Shown in pieces: positions 27,720-38,300 of a stretch of DNA of 64,000 nt. The notes beneath the pieces were generated by a model, which ran no database searches, was not told where the DNA came from, and was given only the letters and a program-made list of their open reading frames with translations. Source of the DNA: Bacteroidota bacterium (lineage in GTDB: Bacteria; Bacteroidota; Ignavibacteria; UBA10030); assembly GCA_025454835.1 (NCBI GenBank), contig JALONQ010000001.1, positions 186,001 through 250,000 on the forward strand, read 5' to 3'. Position 1 is the stretch's first letter; every line of letters begins with the position of its first letter. The position numbers and the translations under genes are program-made.

Positions 27720-28345
27720 TCCGTTCCGAAGATCCGGTCGCCGGCATCGCCGAGGCCGGGAAGGATGTATCCGTGGTCGTTCAGGGTCCGGTCAAGCGCA
27801 CACGTATAGATCTCCACATCTGGATGGGCCTTGCGCAGCGTGCGGACCCCATGGGGAGCTGCAACGACGGAGACGAATCGGATAGAACGCGCTCCTTTTC
27901 CTTTGAGAAAGGTGATCGCCGCTGCCGCGCTTCCTCCGGTTGCGAGCATCGGGTCGAGAACGATCACGAAGGCCTTGCCCAAGTGCTTTGGCACCTTGAA
28001 GTAGTAGTCGACGGGCTGGAGCGTCTCTTCGTCCCGATAGAGACCGATGTGGCCCACGCGGGCGTCGGGGATGACCTCCACGAATCCCCCGACCATTCCC
28101 AATCCTGCCCGCAGGATCGGCACGAGGACGATCGCCGGCTTCACCGCTGTCCCTTCGGTCTTCTCCAGCGGTGTACGAACGGGCAGACGCCGCACCGGGA
28201 GGTCCTTCGTCACCTCATAGGCCATGAGTGTGGCGGTACGACGCAGGACCGACCGAAACAACGGACTCGACGTGCGACGGTCGCGGAGGATCGTGACGTC
28301 GCGTTGAACGAACGGGTGACGGATCACATGGACGTGCGAAGGCAT
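27716..28345 (-). CDS. upp: Uracil phosphoribosyltransferase
   Basis: Salvages uracil to UMP with PRPP. It has 209 residues from the ATG at 28343-28345. The PRPP-binding loop is VIVLDPMLATGGSAAAAI near 125-142. PILRAGLGM and the C-terminal uracil-binding YILPGLGDAGDRIFGT are present. A 49-residue in-frame extension upstream is low-complexity Ser/Arg and overlaps the end of der, so it is rejected. It lies 22 bases after der. Confidence 0.95.
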   Translation of the reverse strand: MPSHVHVIRHPFVQRDVTILRDRRTSSPLFRSVLRRTATLMAYEVTKDLPVRRLPVRTPLEKTEGTAVKPAIVLVPILRAGLGMVGGFVEVIPDARVGHIGLYRDEETLQPVDYYFKVPKHLGKAFVIVLDPMLATGGSAAAAITFLKGKGARSIRFVSVVAAPHGVRTLRKAHPDVEIYTCALDRTLNDHGYILPGLGDAGDRIFGTE

Positions 28346-28367
28346 GGGATCGATCGTGGGTGACGGT

Positions 28368-29687
28368 TCATTTGGGCCGGAACGTGAGGCCGATCGGGAC
28401 GCCGGCGAAGCCGAAATGATGGCGGAGGCGGTTCTCGAGGAAGCGACGGTAGTTCTCCGGAACGAGCTTCGGCTCGTTGCAGAAGAAGGCAAACAGCGGA
28501 GGGGCGGTCTTTACCTGCGTGATGTACTTGATGCGGATCTCTTTGGGTCCCTTCGCCGACGGAGGCGTGGCCTCGATGTCGGCCATCAGCAGCTTGTTGA
28601 GCTTGCTCGTCGTGATCTTGCGACGCTGTTCGGCGTCGACGATTCGGGCCTGTTCGATCACGTTTGTCACCCGCTGCCGGGTGAGCGCCGACACAAAGAC
28701 CATCGGAAAGTGCTCATGCAGCCCAAGCCGGGACCGGATCGCCCTTTCGTACTGTAGCGCGGTATTGGTCTCTTTCTCGACGAGGTCCCACTTGTTGACG
28801 GCGATGACCGCCGAACGATGCCGTTCGACCACCTCATCGACGATGTGGACATCCTGCTTGTCGACCCCCTGGGACCCATCCAGAATGATGATGGCCACAT
28901 CGCACCGATCGAGCGCCTTCAGCGTGCGGAGAGCGCTGTAGAACTCGATGCTTTCTTCGATCTTCGAGCGCTTCCGCAGACCGGCGGTATCGACGAGTAC
29001 CACCTCCTCCCCCTGAAAGTTCAGGATCGCATCGATCGGGTCGCGTGTCGTGCCGGGGACATCCGTCACCACCTGACGGCGCTTGCCGAGCAGGGCATTT
29101 ACGAGGGAGGATTTCCCGACGTTCGGCTTTCCCACGACGGCAAGTTTCAGCCGCTTGTCCCTGGGGATGCGGGCCTTCTTGGCAAATCCATCGGTGATGA
29201 CGTCGAGAAAATCTCCGATGGCCCGGCCTCCCAGCGCCGCGATCGAATGGGGCTCTCCCAGACCCAGGCGATAGAACTCAGGTTGCCCCTGCTGCCGATA
29301 CTCCGAATCCACCTTATTCACCGCCAGATGTATAGGTTTTTCGGATGTTCGCAGAATGTCCGAGAGTTCCTTGTCCAGCGGCGTCAACCCTGTGATCGCG
29401 TCGACCACGAAGACAACGGCATCGGCCTCCTCGATGGCCAAATGGGCCTGTTCCCGGATGGCCTCTTCGAACACGTCGTCCGAACGGGGAACGTAGCCGC
29501 CAGTGTCGATGACGGTGAATGTGCGACCTGCCCATTCAACGGTGCCGTACTTCCGGTCGCGGGTGACGCCCGGTGTGTCGAACACGATGGCATCGCGCTC
29601 TCCCACCAAGCGGTTGAAGAGCGTGGATTTGCCCACATTGGGGCGGCCAACGATCGCAACGATCGGAATTCGGGGGTCGGTCAGCAT
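28368..29687 (-). CDS. der: Ribosome-assembly GTPase Der (EngA)
   Basis: Essential GTPase for 50S maturation. It has 439 residues with two tandem G domains. The first has VGRPNVGKSTLFN at about 13-25, DTPGVTRD and NKVD. The second has VGKPNVGKSSLVN near 185, DVPGTTRD, DTAGLRKR and NKWD. The C-terminal KH-like domain ends GVPIGLTFRPK. A promoter match at 29710-29741 predicts a leader of about 16 bases. It is the first gene of the operon that continues through upp, rel, ruvX, mtgA and the AlbA_2 gene. Confidence 0.97.
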   Translation of the reverse strand: MLTDPRIPIVAIVGRPNVGKSTLFNRLVGERDAIVFDTPGVTRDRKYGTVEWAGRTFTVIDTGGYVPRSDDVFEEAIREQAHLAIEEADAVVFVVDAITGLTPLDKELSDILRTSEKPIHLAVNKVDSEYRQQGQPEFYRLGLGEPHSIAALGGRAIGDFLDVITDGFAKKARIPRDKRLKLAVVGKPNVGKSSLVNALLGKRRQVVTDVPGTTRDPIDAILNFQGEEVVLVDTAGLRKRSKIEESIEFYSALRTLKALDRCDVAIIILDGSQGVDKQDVHIVDEVVERHRSAVIAVNKWDLVEKETNTALQYERAIRSRLGLHEHFPMVFVSALTRQRVTNVIEQARIVDAEQRRKITTSKLNKLLMADIEATPPSAKGPKEIRIKYITQVKTAPPLFAFFCNEPKLVPENYRRFLENRLRHHFGFAGVPIGLTFRPK

Positions 29688-29709
29688 CGGTCGGAGTCAC
29701 CTCTATGAC

Positions 29710-29741
29710 CCAATGTAGCCAAATCGCGAAGGAGTTACAAT
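29710..29741 (-). promoter_or_regulatory. Bacteroidetes-type promoter of the der operon
   Basis: Minus strand: ATTG, 20 bases, then TACATTGG (7 of 8 to TAnnTTTG). Predicted start near 29703, about 16 bases before the der ATG. It sits between der and the terminator of the giant-protein operon. Confidence 0.65.
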
Positions 29742-29754
29742 TTGTCCGTACAGC

Positions 29755-29780
29755 CGAAAGCCCGCCGAGGCGGGCTTTCG
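29755..29780 (-). terminator. Terminator of the giant-protein operon
   Basis: A perfect 12-bp palindrome (CGAAAGCCCGCC/GGCGGGCTTTCG) with a 2-base centre, 28 bases beyond the last gene of the operon. The T-run after it is weak, but the stem is very stable. The same AAAGCCCG...CGGGCTTT design is used after the cyclase gene (53809-53836). Confidence 0.75.
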
Positions 29781-29808
29781 ATGTGGCGCACGTCGAAACA
29801 GAAGGCGC

Positions 29809-32313
29809 TTACTCCTTCCAGTAGAGATACTCCTTGATGCTGGCGATCTGCGTCGGATCGGCCCCCCGCCTTCCCCCGAAGACGAACCGGTTCTGTTCGT
29901 TCTTGTATTTCGCGCGCACCCGATAGGCCTGCGTGGACGTTTGCTTCTTGTCGGGCAGGCTTTTCAATGATTGATTCAGGAGGTCGAAGAGCTCATTCTT
30001 CGAGACTTGCCGAGTACCTTGTTGCGCGCCGCGCATGCCGAGCGCCTGTTGGATCTTGTCCAAGCCCAGGACCTCCAATGCCTTCTCCGGCGTTTCGAAC
30101 TTCGACATGGCCACCTGGAACGATTCGACGGCGTCTTCCGTCGAGCCCGATAGATATCGCGCCAGGCCGAAGTTCATGTACACCCCTCCGTCCGCATCGC
30201 TGAGCGCCAAGCTCTTCTGGAACTGCTCCTGCGCGACCGGGAGTTCGTTCCGCAGCATGTGGACGTTGCCCAGCGTGTTCAGCGCCTCCGGCGTATTGAG
30301 ACCCTGGAGCAGCGCGATGGCGGCGTCGTATTCACCGGCCTTCGCTTGGAAGATCGCGGCCTTGTTTTTCCCCGCCGGCGAAGTGTCGGCGGCGAGGTTC
30401 GCCGCCTGCTGGCCTACGTACTGGCTCTGTTGGTATTCGTAGTCCGCCAGATCCTGCACCGCCAGTGTGGCGATCCGGTCGGCAGGCGGAGTGCTGACCG
30501 GCTTTCCCGCCGGGAGGTTCGCCGGAGGGAAGGCTGCCTGGGCTTTTCGTGTATCGATGATCTCAAGCTTCCCCTCGCCACCCGACGCATTGGCGTAGTA
30601 TTCCTCTGCCCCCGTCTTCCACGCCTCCATGAACGGCTTGGTGATCATCGTTGTCTCCAGAGGGACCCAGACGGTGCCCTCGTGGATCACGTAATCCTTC
30701 TCGTTCTGACTCACCATGAACCCGTTCTTTGCCACAAGGTCCGTATCGAACATGATGAAGATGTGGTCGTTCGTCGCCAAGAACTTCGTTCGCACGCCGA
30801 TGTTCTCCAGGCATGCCGCGAGGAGCACGGAAGAATCGTCGCAGTCACCGGTCTTCGACGCCAGCGTTTCGCGCGGGTATTGGATCAGGTCGAGGATGTC
30901 GCCCTCGGCCTGTTTCCAGGGGTCGCTCACATACGCGATTCCATGGGCCCGGATACCGTTCCAGACCGCCATCGCGTTGACCATGTTCCGCGGCAGCTTT
31001 GACTGCAACTTCTCGTTGCCCGAGAGCGATCCGACGACGAACCGAGAAAAGTTGACCACGGCCTCGTCCGCTTCGGTCACGAAGGCGCCAACCGACTCAC
31101 CGCGCCTCCAAGAGATGGTGTTCCGGCTATAGATCGTGACCGGCTTGACGAGGCTTCGCGTTTGGGGCTGGTTGCCGGCGACATACGTCAATTCGACCTT
31201 GACCTGTGCCGCCGTGTTGGCGTTGAGGTCGAACAACTGCTTCGCGTCAAGGGTCGCTGCCAGCTTGAACGACTGCTTGGCGCCCGCATCCACCGAGGGG
31301 ACGATCTGCTCCGAGGGAAGCGACATGTAACCGGGCAGGAGGATCGAGACCTTGACATTCTTCACCGCGGTCTTGCTCGAATTCTCGATGGTGATCGTGG
31401 CGAGCGGATTGTACGCGTAGTAATTGACCTGAGACGGGAAGATATTCTCGACGACGAGGTCGGTGATCTCGAGCGGACTTGTGGCGACCGACGATCCTTT
31501 CGCCCGTTCGACGTTCTCCTTGGTGCTCAGGTCGATCCTGGTCCCCGTCACGCCAATAATGACGAGGTCATCCCGCTGCGCGAGTTCCGACCGAAGATCG
31601 TCGAGCGAACCGACGATCGTCGCCTCGTAGACCGCGCCGTCCTTCTCCATGTATCGGAGGCGAAGTGATTCGATCCTTGTCATATCCGCCGGCAGAGAGC
31701 GCTCGAGGGCGCTCAGGAGCTTCGCGTCGATGCCGAGCAGCGCGATCTGAACGATCCTCGTCGATTTCGATTCGTCGAGGATCTTCAACCGCGTCTTCAC
31801 ATAGAGGTCCGGAGCCATCGCCTCGGCCAGCGCCTGGAACGCCAGCGTTCCTGCGGTCGAACGGCCGCTGGCAGATTTCTTGGAATTCTTCGCGCTGACG
31901 GCGATCAACTCACCGGTGTCGGTGATGATGACCTTGGCATCGCCCTTCGACGCATACTCGATGCTCTTGACCCCGTAGAATTCCTTCTCCCCTTCCATCA
32001 TCGCTGAGGCTTTGCCCACGATGATCAGCTCGGCCCCGTACCGCATGCCGATCTCTTTGGCTCTCGCCGGATTCCCTTCGGCCAGGGCGATATCGCGGAC
32101 TGTGACGTTCTCGAACTGCGACTTGTCGACGAGACGAAACCCCTTCTCGAGGAAGAGTTCCTCGATGCGGGCCGCCACGACACGTCCGTCCGATGGCTGG
32201 CCGTCCAGCCGCTCGTCGAAGATGACCATGATCCGAGGCCAGTCACGCCGGTCCTGGCCGAATGCGACGGCGGCCATGCCCATCACGGCTACGAGCATCA
32301 TCCATCGTTTCAT
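29809..32313 (-). CDS. Exported protein with CsgG/TolB-like N-domain, transglutaminase-like domain and TPR-like C-terminus
   Basis: An 834-residue protein that I cannot assign to a named gene. Signal peptide about 1-19. Residues about 25-135 (PRIMVIFDERLDGQ, FRLVDKSQFENVTV, AELIIVGKASA) resemble the CsgG/FlgT/TolB-like domain of the two small proteins upstream. A beta-rich region with an Ig-like conserved segment near 275-390 follows. Residues about 430-560 look transglutaminase-like: C491 in KTGDCDDSSVLLAACLENIG, H517 in NDHIFIMFD, and D523 or E553 (WVPLETT) as possible third residue. TPR-like repeats are near 660-735 (EALNTLGNVHMLRNELPVAQEQFQKSLAL). A strong AAGGAG lies six bases before the ATG. 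It starts 28 bases after the giant gene, so it is almost certainly co-transcribed. A role in processing or anchoring the giant is inference. Confidence 0.75.
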   Translation of the reverse strand: MKRWMMLVAVMGMAAVAFGQDRRDWPRIMVIFDERLDGQPSDGRVVAARIEELFLEKGFRLVDKSQFENVTVRDIALAEGNPARAKEIGMRYGAELIIVGKASAMMEGEKEFYGVKSIEYASKGDAKVIITDTGELIAVSAKNSKKSASGRSTAGTLAFQALAEAMAPDLYVKTRLKILDESKSTRIVQIALLGIDAKLLSALERSLPADMTRIESLRLRYMEKDGAVYEATIVGSLDDLRSELAQRDDLVIIGVTGTRIDLSTKENVERAKGSSVATSPLEITDLVVENIFPSQVNYYAYNPLATITIENSSKTAVKNVKVSILLPGYMSLPSEQIVPSVDAGAKQSFKLAATLDAKQLFDLNANTAAQVKVELTYVAGNQPQTRSLVKPVTIYSRNTISWRRGESVGAFVTEADEAVVNFSRFVVGSLSGNEKLQSKLPRNMVNAMAVWNGIRAHGIAYVSDPWKQAEGDILDLIQYPRETLASKTGDCDDSSVLLAACLENIGVRTKFLATNDHIFIMFDTDLVAKNGFMVSQNEKDYVIHEGTVWVPLETTMITKPFMEAWKTGAEEYYANASGGEGKLEIIDTRKAQAAFPPANLPAGKPVSTPPADRIATLAVQDLADYEYQQSQYVGQQAANLAADTSPAGKNKAAIFQAKAGEYDAAIALLQGLNTPEALNTLGNVHMLRNELPVAQEQFQKSLALSDADGGVYMNFGLARYLSGSTEDAVESFQVAMSKFETPEKALEVLGLDKIQQALGMRGAQQGTRQVSKNELFDLLNQSLKSLPDKKQTSTQAYRVRAKYKNEQNRFVFGGRRGADPTQIASIKEYLYWKE

Positions 32314-32340
32314 GAGAAACTCCTTGGTCGAAATCGAGTG

Positions 32341-35300
32341 TTATTTGATCAGCGCCATCTTCTGGATTCGGGCAAACAGAGCGCGTCCGGTCTCATCGGA
32401 GACCTGCAAACGGTAGAAGTACGGACCGCTGCTCAGGCCCGCACCGTTGAACGGCACCTCGTAGTAGCCCGCCGACTGTTCACGGTCCACCAGCGTTGCG
32501 ACCTCACGACCCAGCATGTCATAGACACGCAAGGTCACCGACAACCTCTGACCACGCTCCGCCAATGTATACCGGATCATCGTCACCGGGTTGAAGGGGT
32601 TCGGATAGTTGGCGAAGACCTGGAACTCCTTCGGATAGAGGTCCACTCCCGCGCTTTGCTCGACAATGAAGTCCTTGCGGCCGACCACCACGCGGAAATT
32701 GCGCCTCCCATTCATTGAATTGACCATGATCTCCGAGGTTGTGCGCAGGTCGTAGGCCATTTTCTGATCGAGATCGACCAGGAACGCCTCGAACGACGGG
32801 TCAGGCAGCGCGACCGGGCCGCCCGTGGAGACCCTGATCATCGCCCCTTCATCCCCCGTCACGACCTTCATCTCCCAGACGCCGCCCCGCACGCTCAACG
32901 GACGGATATCTTGCATCATGGCCTCGCCTTCGTTCTCGAAGAAGAGAGCCACGTTCCTCGTACCAACGAACGGCGGCTGGAAGTGATCGAAGCGATCGGG
33001 GCCGTCTTCGGCGCCGGCAGCCATGCCGATGGCGTCGCCGAGGTCCAGCATATCATTGTCGGTGCGGTACGCCCCGAACGGGATGAACCAGCTCTGTCCG
33101 ACACCCTCTCCGCTCGCCACCGCTTCCGCCACGCTCAGGCGGCCAACCGGAAGGTCGGGATCCGCGAGGCCCGGCTGTGAGCCGATCGTCCGGAACAACA
33201 GCCGGGTCGGCGCGCTCACACGGACGGCAAGACCTTCCCACTGTTTGAGGACAAGCGGATTCATGTCCCACCCGCTCGTCGTCCCACTACCCGTGAACGC
33301 CGCACGCTGCTGGATCGTGGCACCACTCGCCACCTGGAGACTGTCGATGGCGATGTCACGGAGCAAAGGATTGCCTATCAGGTTCCAGCCCAAGCGGAGG
33401 TCGATCCCGACGTCATTCATGTCCTGCGCGTTCACGACGCTGCCGGAGCCAACCGTGATCCGTTTGTTGTTCGAACGGACGATCAGGAAGAACGCAGAAC
33501 CGGGCGTCAAAGCCTGCTGGTCCTTGAATGCCTCGTAGTCCTCTTTCACTCCGCCGTTGAAACGCTGCAATCGCCAGTTGGCGTAGGCCACTCCGTCCTG
33601 TGCATGAGGACCGAGGTTCGTCGAAAGCGGAAAGATCTGGCTTGGACGCTTGTCGGCCAGGTTGTATGGCACCGAGAACAACCGGTAGGCCTTCACGAGG
33701 TCGGTGCCCGGGGCCAACGCGGCCACCGAGACGAGCGGTGTCGGCTGCGGCGGCGGCGCATCGATCGACTTCACACGGATCGAATAGACCCTCGTCGCCA
33801 CACGGTTGTCGGCGGAGTCGATCGCAATCAACCGGTAGTCGACGCCGACCGGTCCACCGTTCAGCACGAACGTCGCGGCCGGGATCTGCGTCGAGCCTCC
33901 GTTCATCGACAGCGCCGTGTAGCTTGGGTCGGTCACGCGGCGGTACTCCAACGTGAACGACTTGATCCCCGACGCGCCTCCGAGCTGGTCCGTCGCCTGC
34001 GCCGTGATGGTCACCGGGCCGGAGGCAACGCCCGACTGGATGGTCACCTCCGGAACCGATGCCGTATCGTGCGCGATCACGGGGTCCGCCGCGTCGTACT
34101 TGTAGGAGGCGACGTACCGCCGGTTCAGGTCCTTGTTGCCCGCGCCGTCTTCAAAATAGAAGTACACGAAGACCACGCCGTGCTGTACCGGGGTTGGAAC
34201 CGTGAACGACTGGTTCGTCAATGCCGTCCGCGTTCCCGGGTTGGAAACGCTCGGGACCATGCCCGGAGAGATCCACACGTGCGTCACGCCAGAGACGTCC
34301 GTCACCTGCGGAGACCACGACAACGTGATCGGAAGAGAACGTGTCCACGACGAGGGATTTGCCGAGGCCGTCACCGCAGCGTTATACGGCGGCGTGTTGT
34401 CCGTGGCGAATCCGCTCAAGGTGTCGACGAGCCCGCCCGAGTATCGCGGGTCGTTGCTCTGAACGACGAGCGTCGCCTGTCGCGCACCTCGGGAATTCGG
34501 CTGGAACCGCACCGTGATCTGTCGGGTCGCGCCAGGATTGAGCGAGAATGATCCGGTACCTGTCGTGATGGCGAATGAAGCGGCGTCGGTGCCAGACAGC
34601 GTCACCGAATTCACGTTCAACGACACGCCGCCCGAATTCGACAACGTGATGATCTGGTCTGCCGTGGCGAGGCCGGCCTCGACTGACCCGAAGTCCACCG
34701 GCGATGGCGAGAGCGATGCCAGCGGAACCGCAGGCGCTGTACGGAGACTGCGAATCGCCGACCACGGACCGCTACCTCCCGCGTTCTTGGCGCGAACGCG
34801 CCAGTAGTACGTCGTCTCGAACGCCAGGGAGGTCGGCGAAATTGTCAACGCCGTCAACGTCGAGTCTTCGTGGCTCACGCTGGTGAAGGTGTTCCCGGTC
34901 GCGATCTGGAAGTGATAATGCGCAGCACCGGAGACCGCATTCCAGGCATACGATGTCGTGGGGAGCACTCCCTGCGCGTTGTCCGCCGGAGAAGCGAGCG
35001 TCGGCGCCGACGTCGGAGCCGCGACCACGGTCCGGAAGGACCTCACCGTTGAGTAGCCCCCGCCCCCCGCTTCATTCTCCGCCTGGACGCGCCAGTAGTA
35101 GGTGGTATTATGCGCGAGACTTGGCATCAACTGCGACGTGCCACTCAGACTGGCGAACTCCTGCACCGCACTCACAAAGGTGGGATCCGTCGATACTTGC
35201 AGACGGTACGATGACGCCCGAAGCGCCGACGACCAGGCGAGTGAAACCGTTGTCCACACGTCCTGCGCACCGTCGGCTGGACTGACCAGCGTGGGCACGG

Positions 35301-38300
35301 CCGGCAGCGCCATGATCGTTCGGAAGCGCCATACCGGCGAAAAAGCCGTCGTCCCGCCGCTGTTGGATGCGCTGATGCGCCAGAAGTAGTCCGTATCGTT
35401 GGCCAGCGGACCGACGTTCACCGTGGTGTCGAGGTGGGCCGCCAGGTTGGTGACCGTTGTCGAGAAGTTTGAATTGGCCGAGACCTGCACACGATAGCTG
35501 GCTGCGCGCGGCACTGATCGCCAGATGAGTTGCGCATTGACGGCGATGCTCCTCGCCGCGCTGTCGGGCGATACGAGCCCGGGCACCTCGGGCAGCTGCA
35601 CCACCGTGATAAACCCTTGCGTGGGCGAATATGGTCCGGATCCTCCGGCATTGCGCGCCCGGACGCGCCAATAGTACGTGGTCCCATACGACAGGGTCAC
35701 CTGTCGCGTCGTCGTCGTGATCATTGAATCGACGAAAAACAGGGGTGTCACGGTTGGCTGCGTAGAGACTTCAAGCCGATAGTGCTCGGCGCGCGCAACG
35801 GCGTTCCACGAAAAGGTGACGGTGACCGGCTGGTCGCCGGCACCGGAAGCGGGTGCCACCAGCGATGGAGCATCCGGGGTCGCGACGATGGTTCGGAAGC
35901 GCCATGGAGGCGTGTACGAGGTCGTCCCTCCCGCGTTCGAAGCATTGACCCTCCAGAAATACTCAGTGTCGTTCTGGAGCGGTCCCAGGGCGTAGACAGT
36001 ATCGGTCAACCCGGCCGGACTCGTGACCGTCGTCGAGAAGTTGGCGACTGTTGAGACCTGCAGCTGATAGCTGGCCGCTCGGGGCGCCCCGCGCCACCTC
36101 AATTCCACGTTCACTGGGGTCCCTGTGACCGCGCTGTCGGGAGCGATCAACTCTGGCAGACCCGGCTGTTGCACGATGGTCGTGAAGGATTGCGTCGGCG
36201 AATACGCTCCGCTGCCGCCGGCATTCCGCGCACTGACCCGCCAGTAGTATTCAGTAGCGTACGACAGGGCCACTTGACGCGTCGTCGTGGTGATCAACGA
36301 GTCGACGAAGACGAGCGGCGAGAATGACAGCTGGGTCGAGACCTCGAGACGATACTGCGCAGCACGCGCCACCGCATTCCAAGCGAAGTTCACCGTCACC
36401 GGCTGATTTCCCGCCCCTGACGAAGGAGTGACCAGCGTCGGTGCATCCGGGACCGCCATGATGGTGCGGAACCGCCATGTCGGGGTGTACGACGTCGTTC
36501 CGCCCGCGTTCGACGCATTGACCCTCCAGAAGTACTCCGTGTCGTTCTGGAGCGGGCCCAGGGCGTAGACGGTATCGGTCAACCCGGGTTGATTGGTGAC
36601 CGTCGTCGAGAAGTTGGCGACCGTCGATACCTGCAGTTGATAACTGGTCGCTCGGGGCGCCCCGCGCCACCTCAATTCCACGTTCACCGGAATCCCCGTG
36701 ACCGCGCTGTCAGGAGCGATCAGCGCCGGAACACCCGGCTGTTGAACGACGGTCGTGAAGGATTGCGTCGGCGAAAACGCGCCGCTGCCGCCGGCGTTCC
36801 GCGCACTGACGCGCCAGTAGTATTCGGTCGCGTACGACAGGGCCACTTGACGCGTCGTCGTGGTAATCAATGAGTCGACGAAGGTGAGCGGCGAGAACGA
36901 CGGCTGGGTCGAGACCTCGAGACGATACTGCGCAGCACGCGCCGCCGCATTCCACGCAAAGTTCACCGTCACCGGCTGATTTCCGGCACCTGATGCAGGA
37001 GTGACCAGCGTCGGGGCATCCGGGACCGCCACGATCGTCCGGAAGCGCCAGATCGGTGAGTTCGCGGTCGTGCCGCCCGCGTTCGATGCATTGAGGCGCC
37101 AGAAGTACTCCGTGTCGTTCTGGAGCGGTCCAACCTGCAACGCGGTGTCCGTCACGCCGGCGACATTCGCCACGGTCGTCGAGAAGTTCGAAATGAGCGA
37201 GACCTGCACCTGGTAGCTCGCCGCCCTCGGTGCGCTCCTCCACTGTAACTGGACCGTGGTCGGCTGTCCGGTCGATCCGCTGTCGGGCGCCACCTGCACG
37301 GGGACCGTGGGCGCTTGAATGATCGTCACGAACTTCCAGGTCGACGAATACGACCCCGGCCCGCCGGCACTCTGGGCACGGACGCGCCAGAAGTATTCGG
37401 TCAGGTAGTTCAGCGTGACGTTTCGAGACGTACCCGTGATCGTGGAATCGAGGAAGAAGAACGTCGAGAAATCGCCCGATGTCGACACCTCAAGACGATA
37501 CGACGTTGCGCCACTGACCGGGCTCCACGAGAAGGTCATCCCGATCGGCTGATTTCCCGTCCCGTCCATCGGAGCGGCCAGCGACGGCGTATTCGGAGCC
37601 GGCACAATGGTCCGGAATTTCCACGGCGCGGAGAAGGCCGAAGTGCCCCCCGCATTCGAAGCCGACACCCGCCAATAGTAGGTCGTGTCGTTCATCAGCG
37701 GGCCGACCGTCTGCACCGTATCCGTCAGGCCGGACTGATCGTACATGATGACGCCAAAATTCTGGAACAGCGAGACCTGCAGTCGGTATGAAGCCGCACG
37801 GACCGCGCTCCGCCACCTCAACGTGGCCAGCGTCGGTACATTGGTCAACGTCGTGTCGGGCGAGACGTGCACCGGCACGGCCGGCGGTTCGAGGATCGTC
37901 CGGAATGTGCGGACGGCGGAGTACGCGCTGGCGCCTCCCGCGTTCTGAGACCGGACACGCCAGTAGAATCGTGTATTGAAGGCCAGCGGGCCGACGCCTT
38001 TCGAGGTCGCCGTCATCGTTGAGTCGACATGCGCCAGCGACGTGAAGGACGCATCCGTCGAGATCTCCAACCGATACGTCGACGCCCGCAGCGCCGCCGT
38101 CCAGGACAACGACAACGTCACCGGCTGATCGACGACAGAGTCGGCCGGAGCGTCGAGCGTGGGCACCTCCGGCAGCGCCACAACGGTCCGGAAAGTCCAC
38201 GTCGGCGAGTAAACGCTCGCGCCGCCGGTGTTCATCGAACGGACGCGCCAGAAGTACGAGGCATCATTCGAGAGGCCGCCCAGCGCTCGGGCGGTATCGG

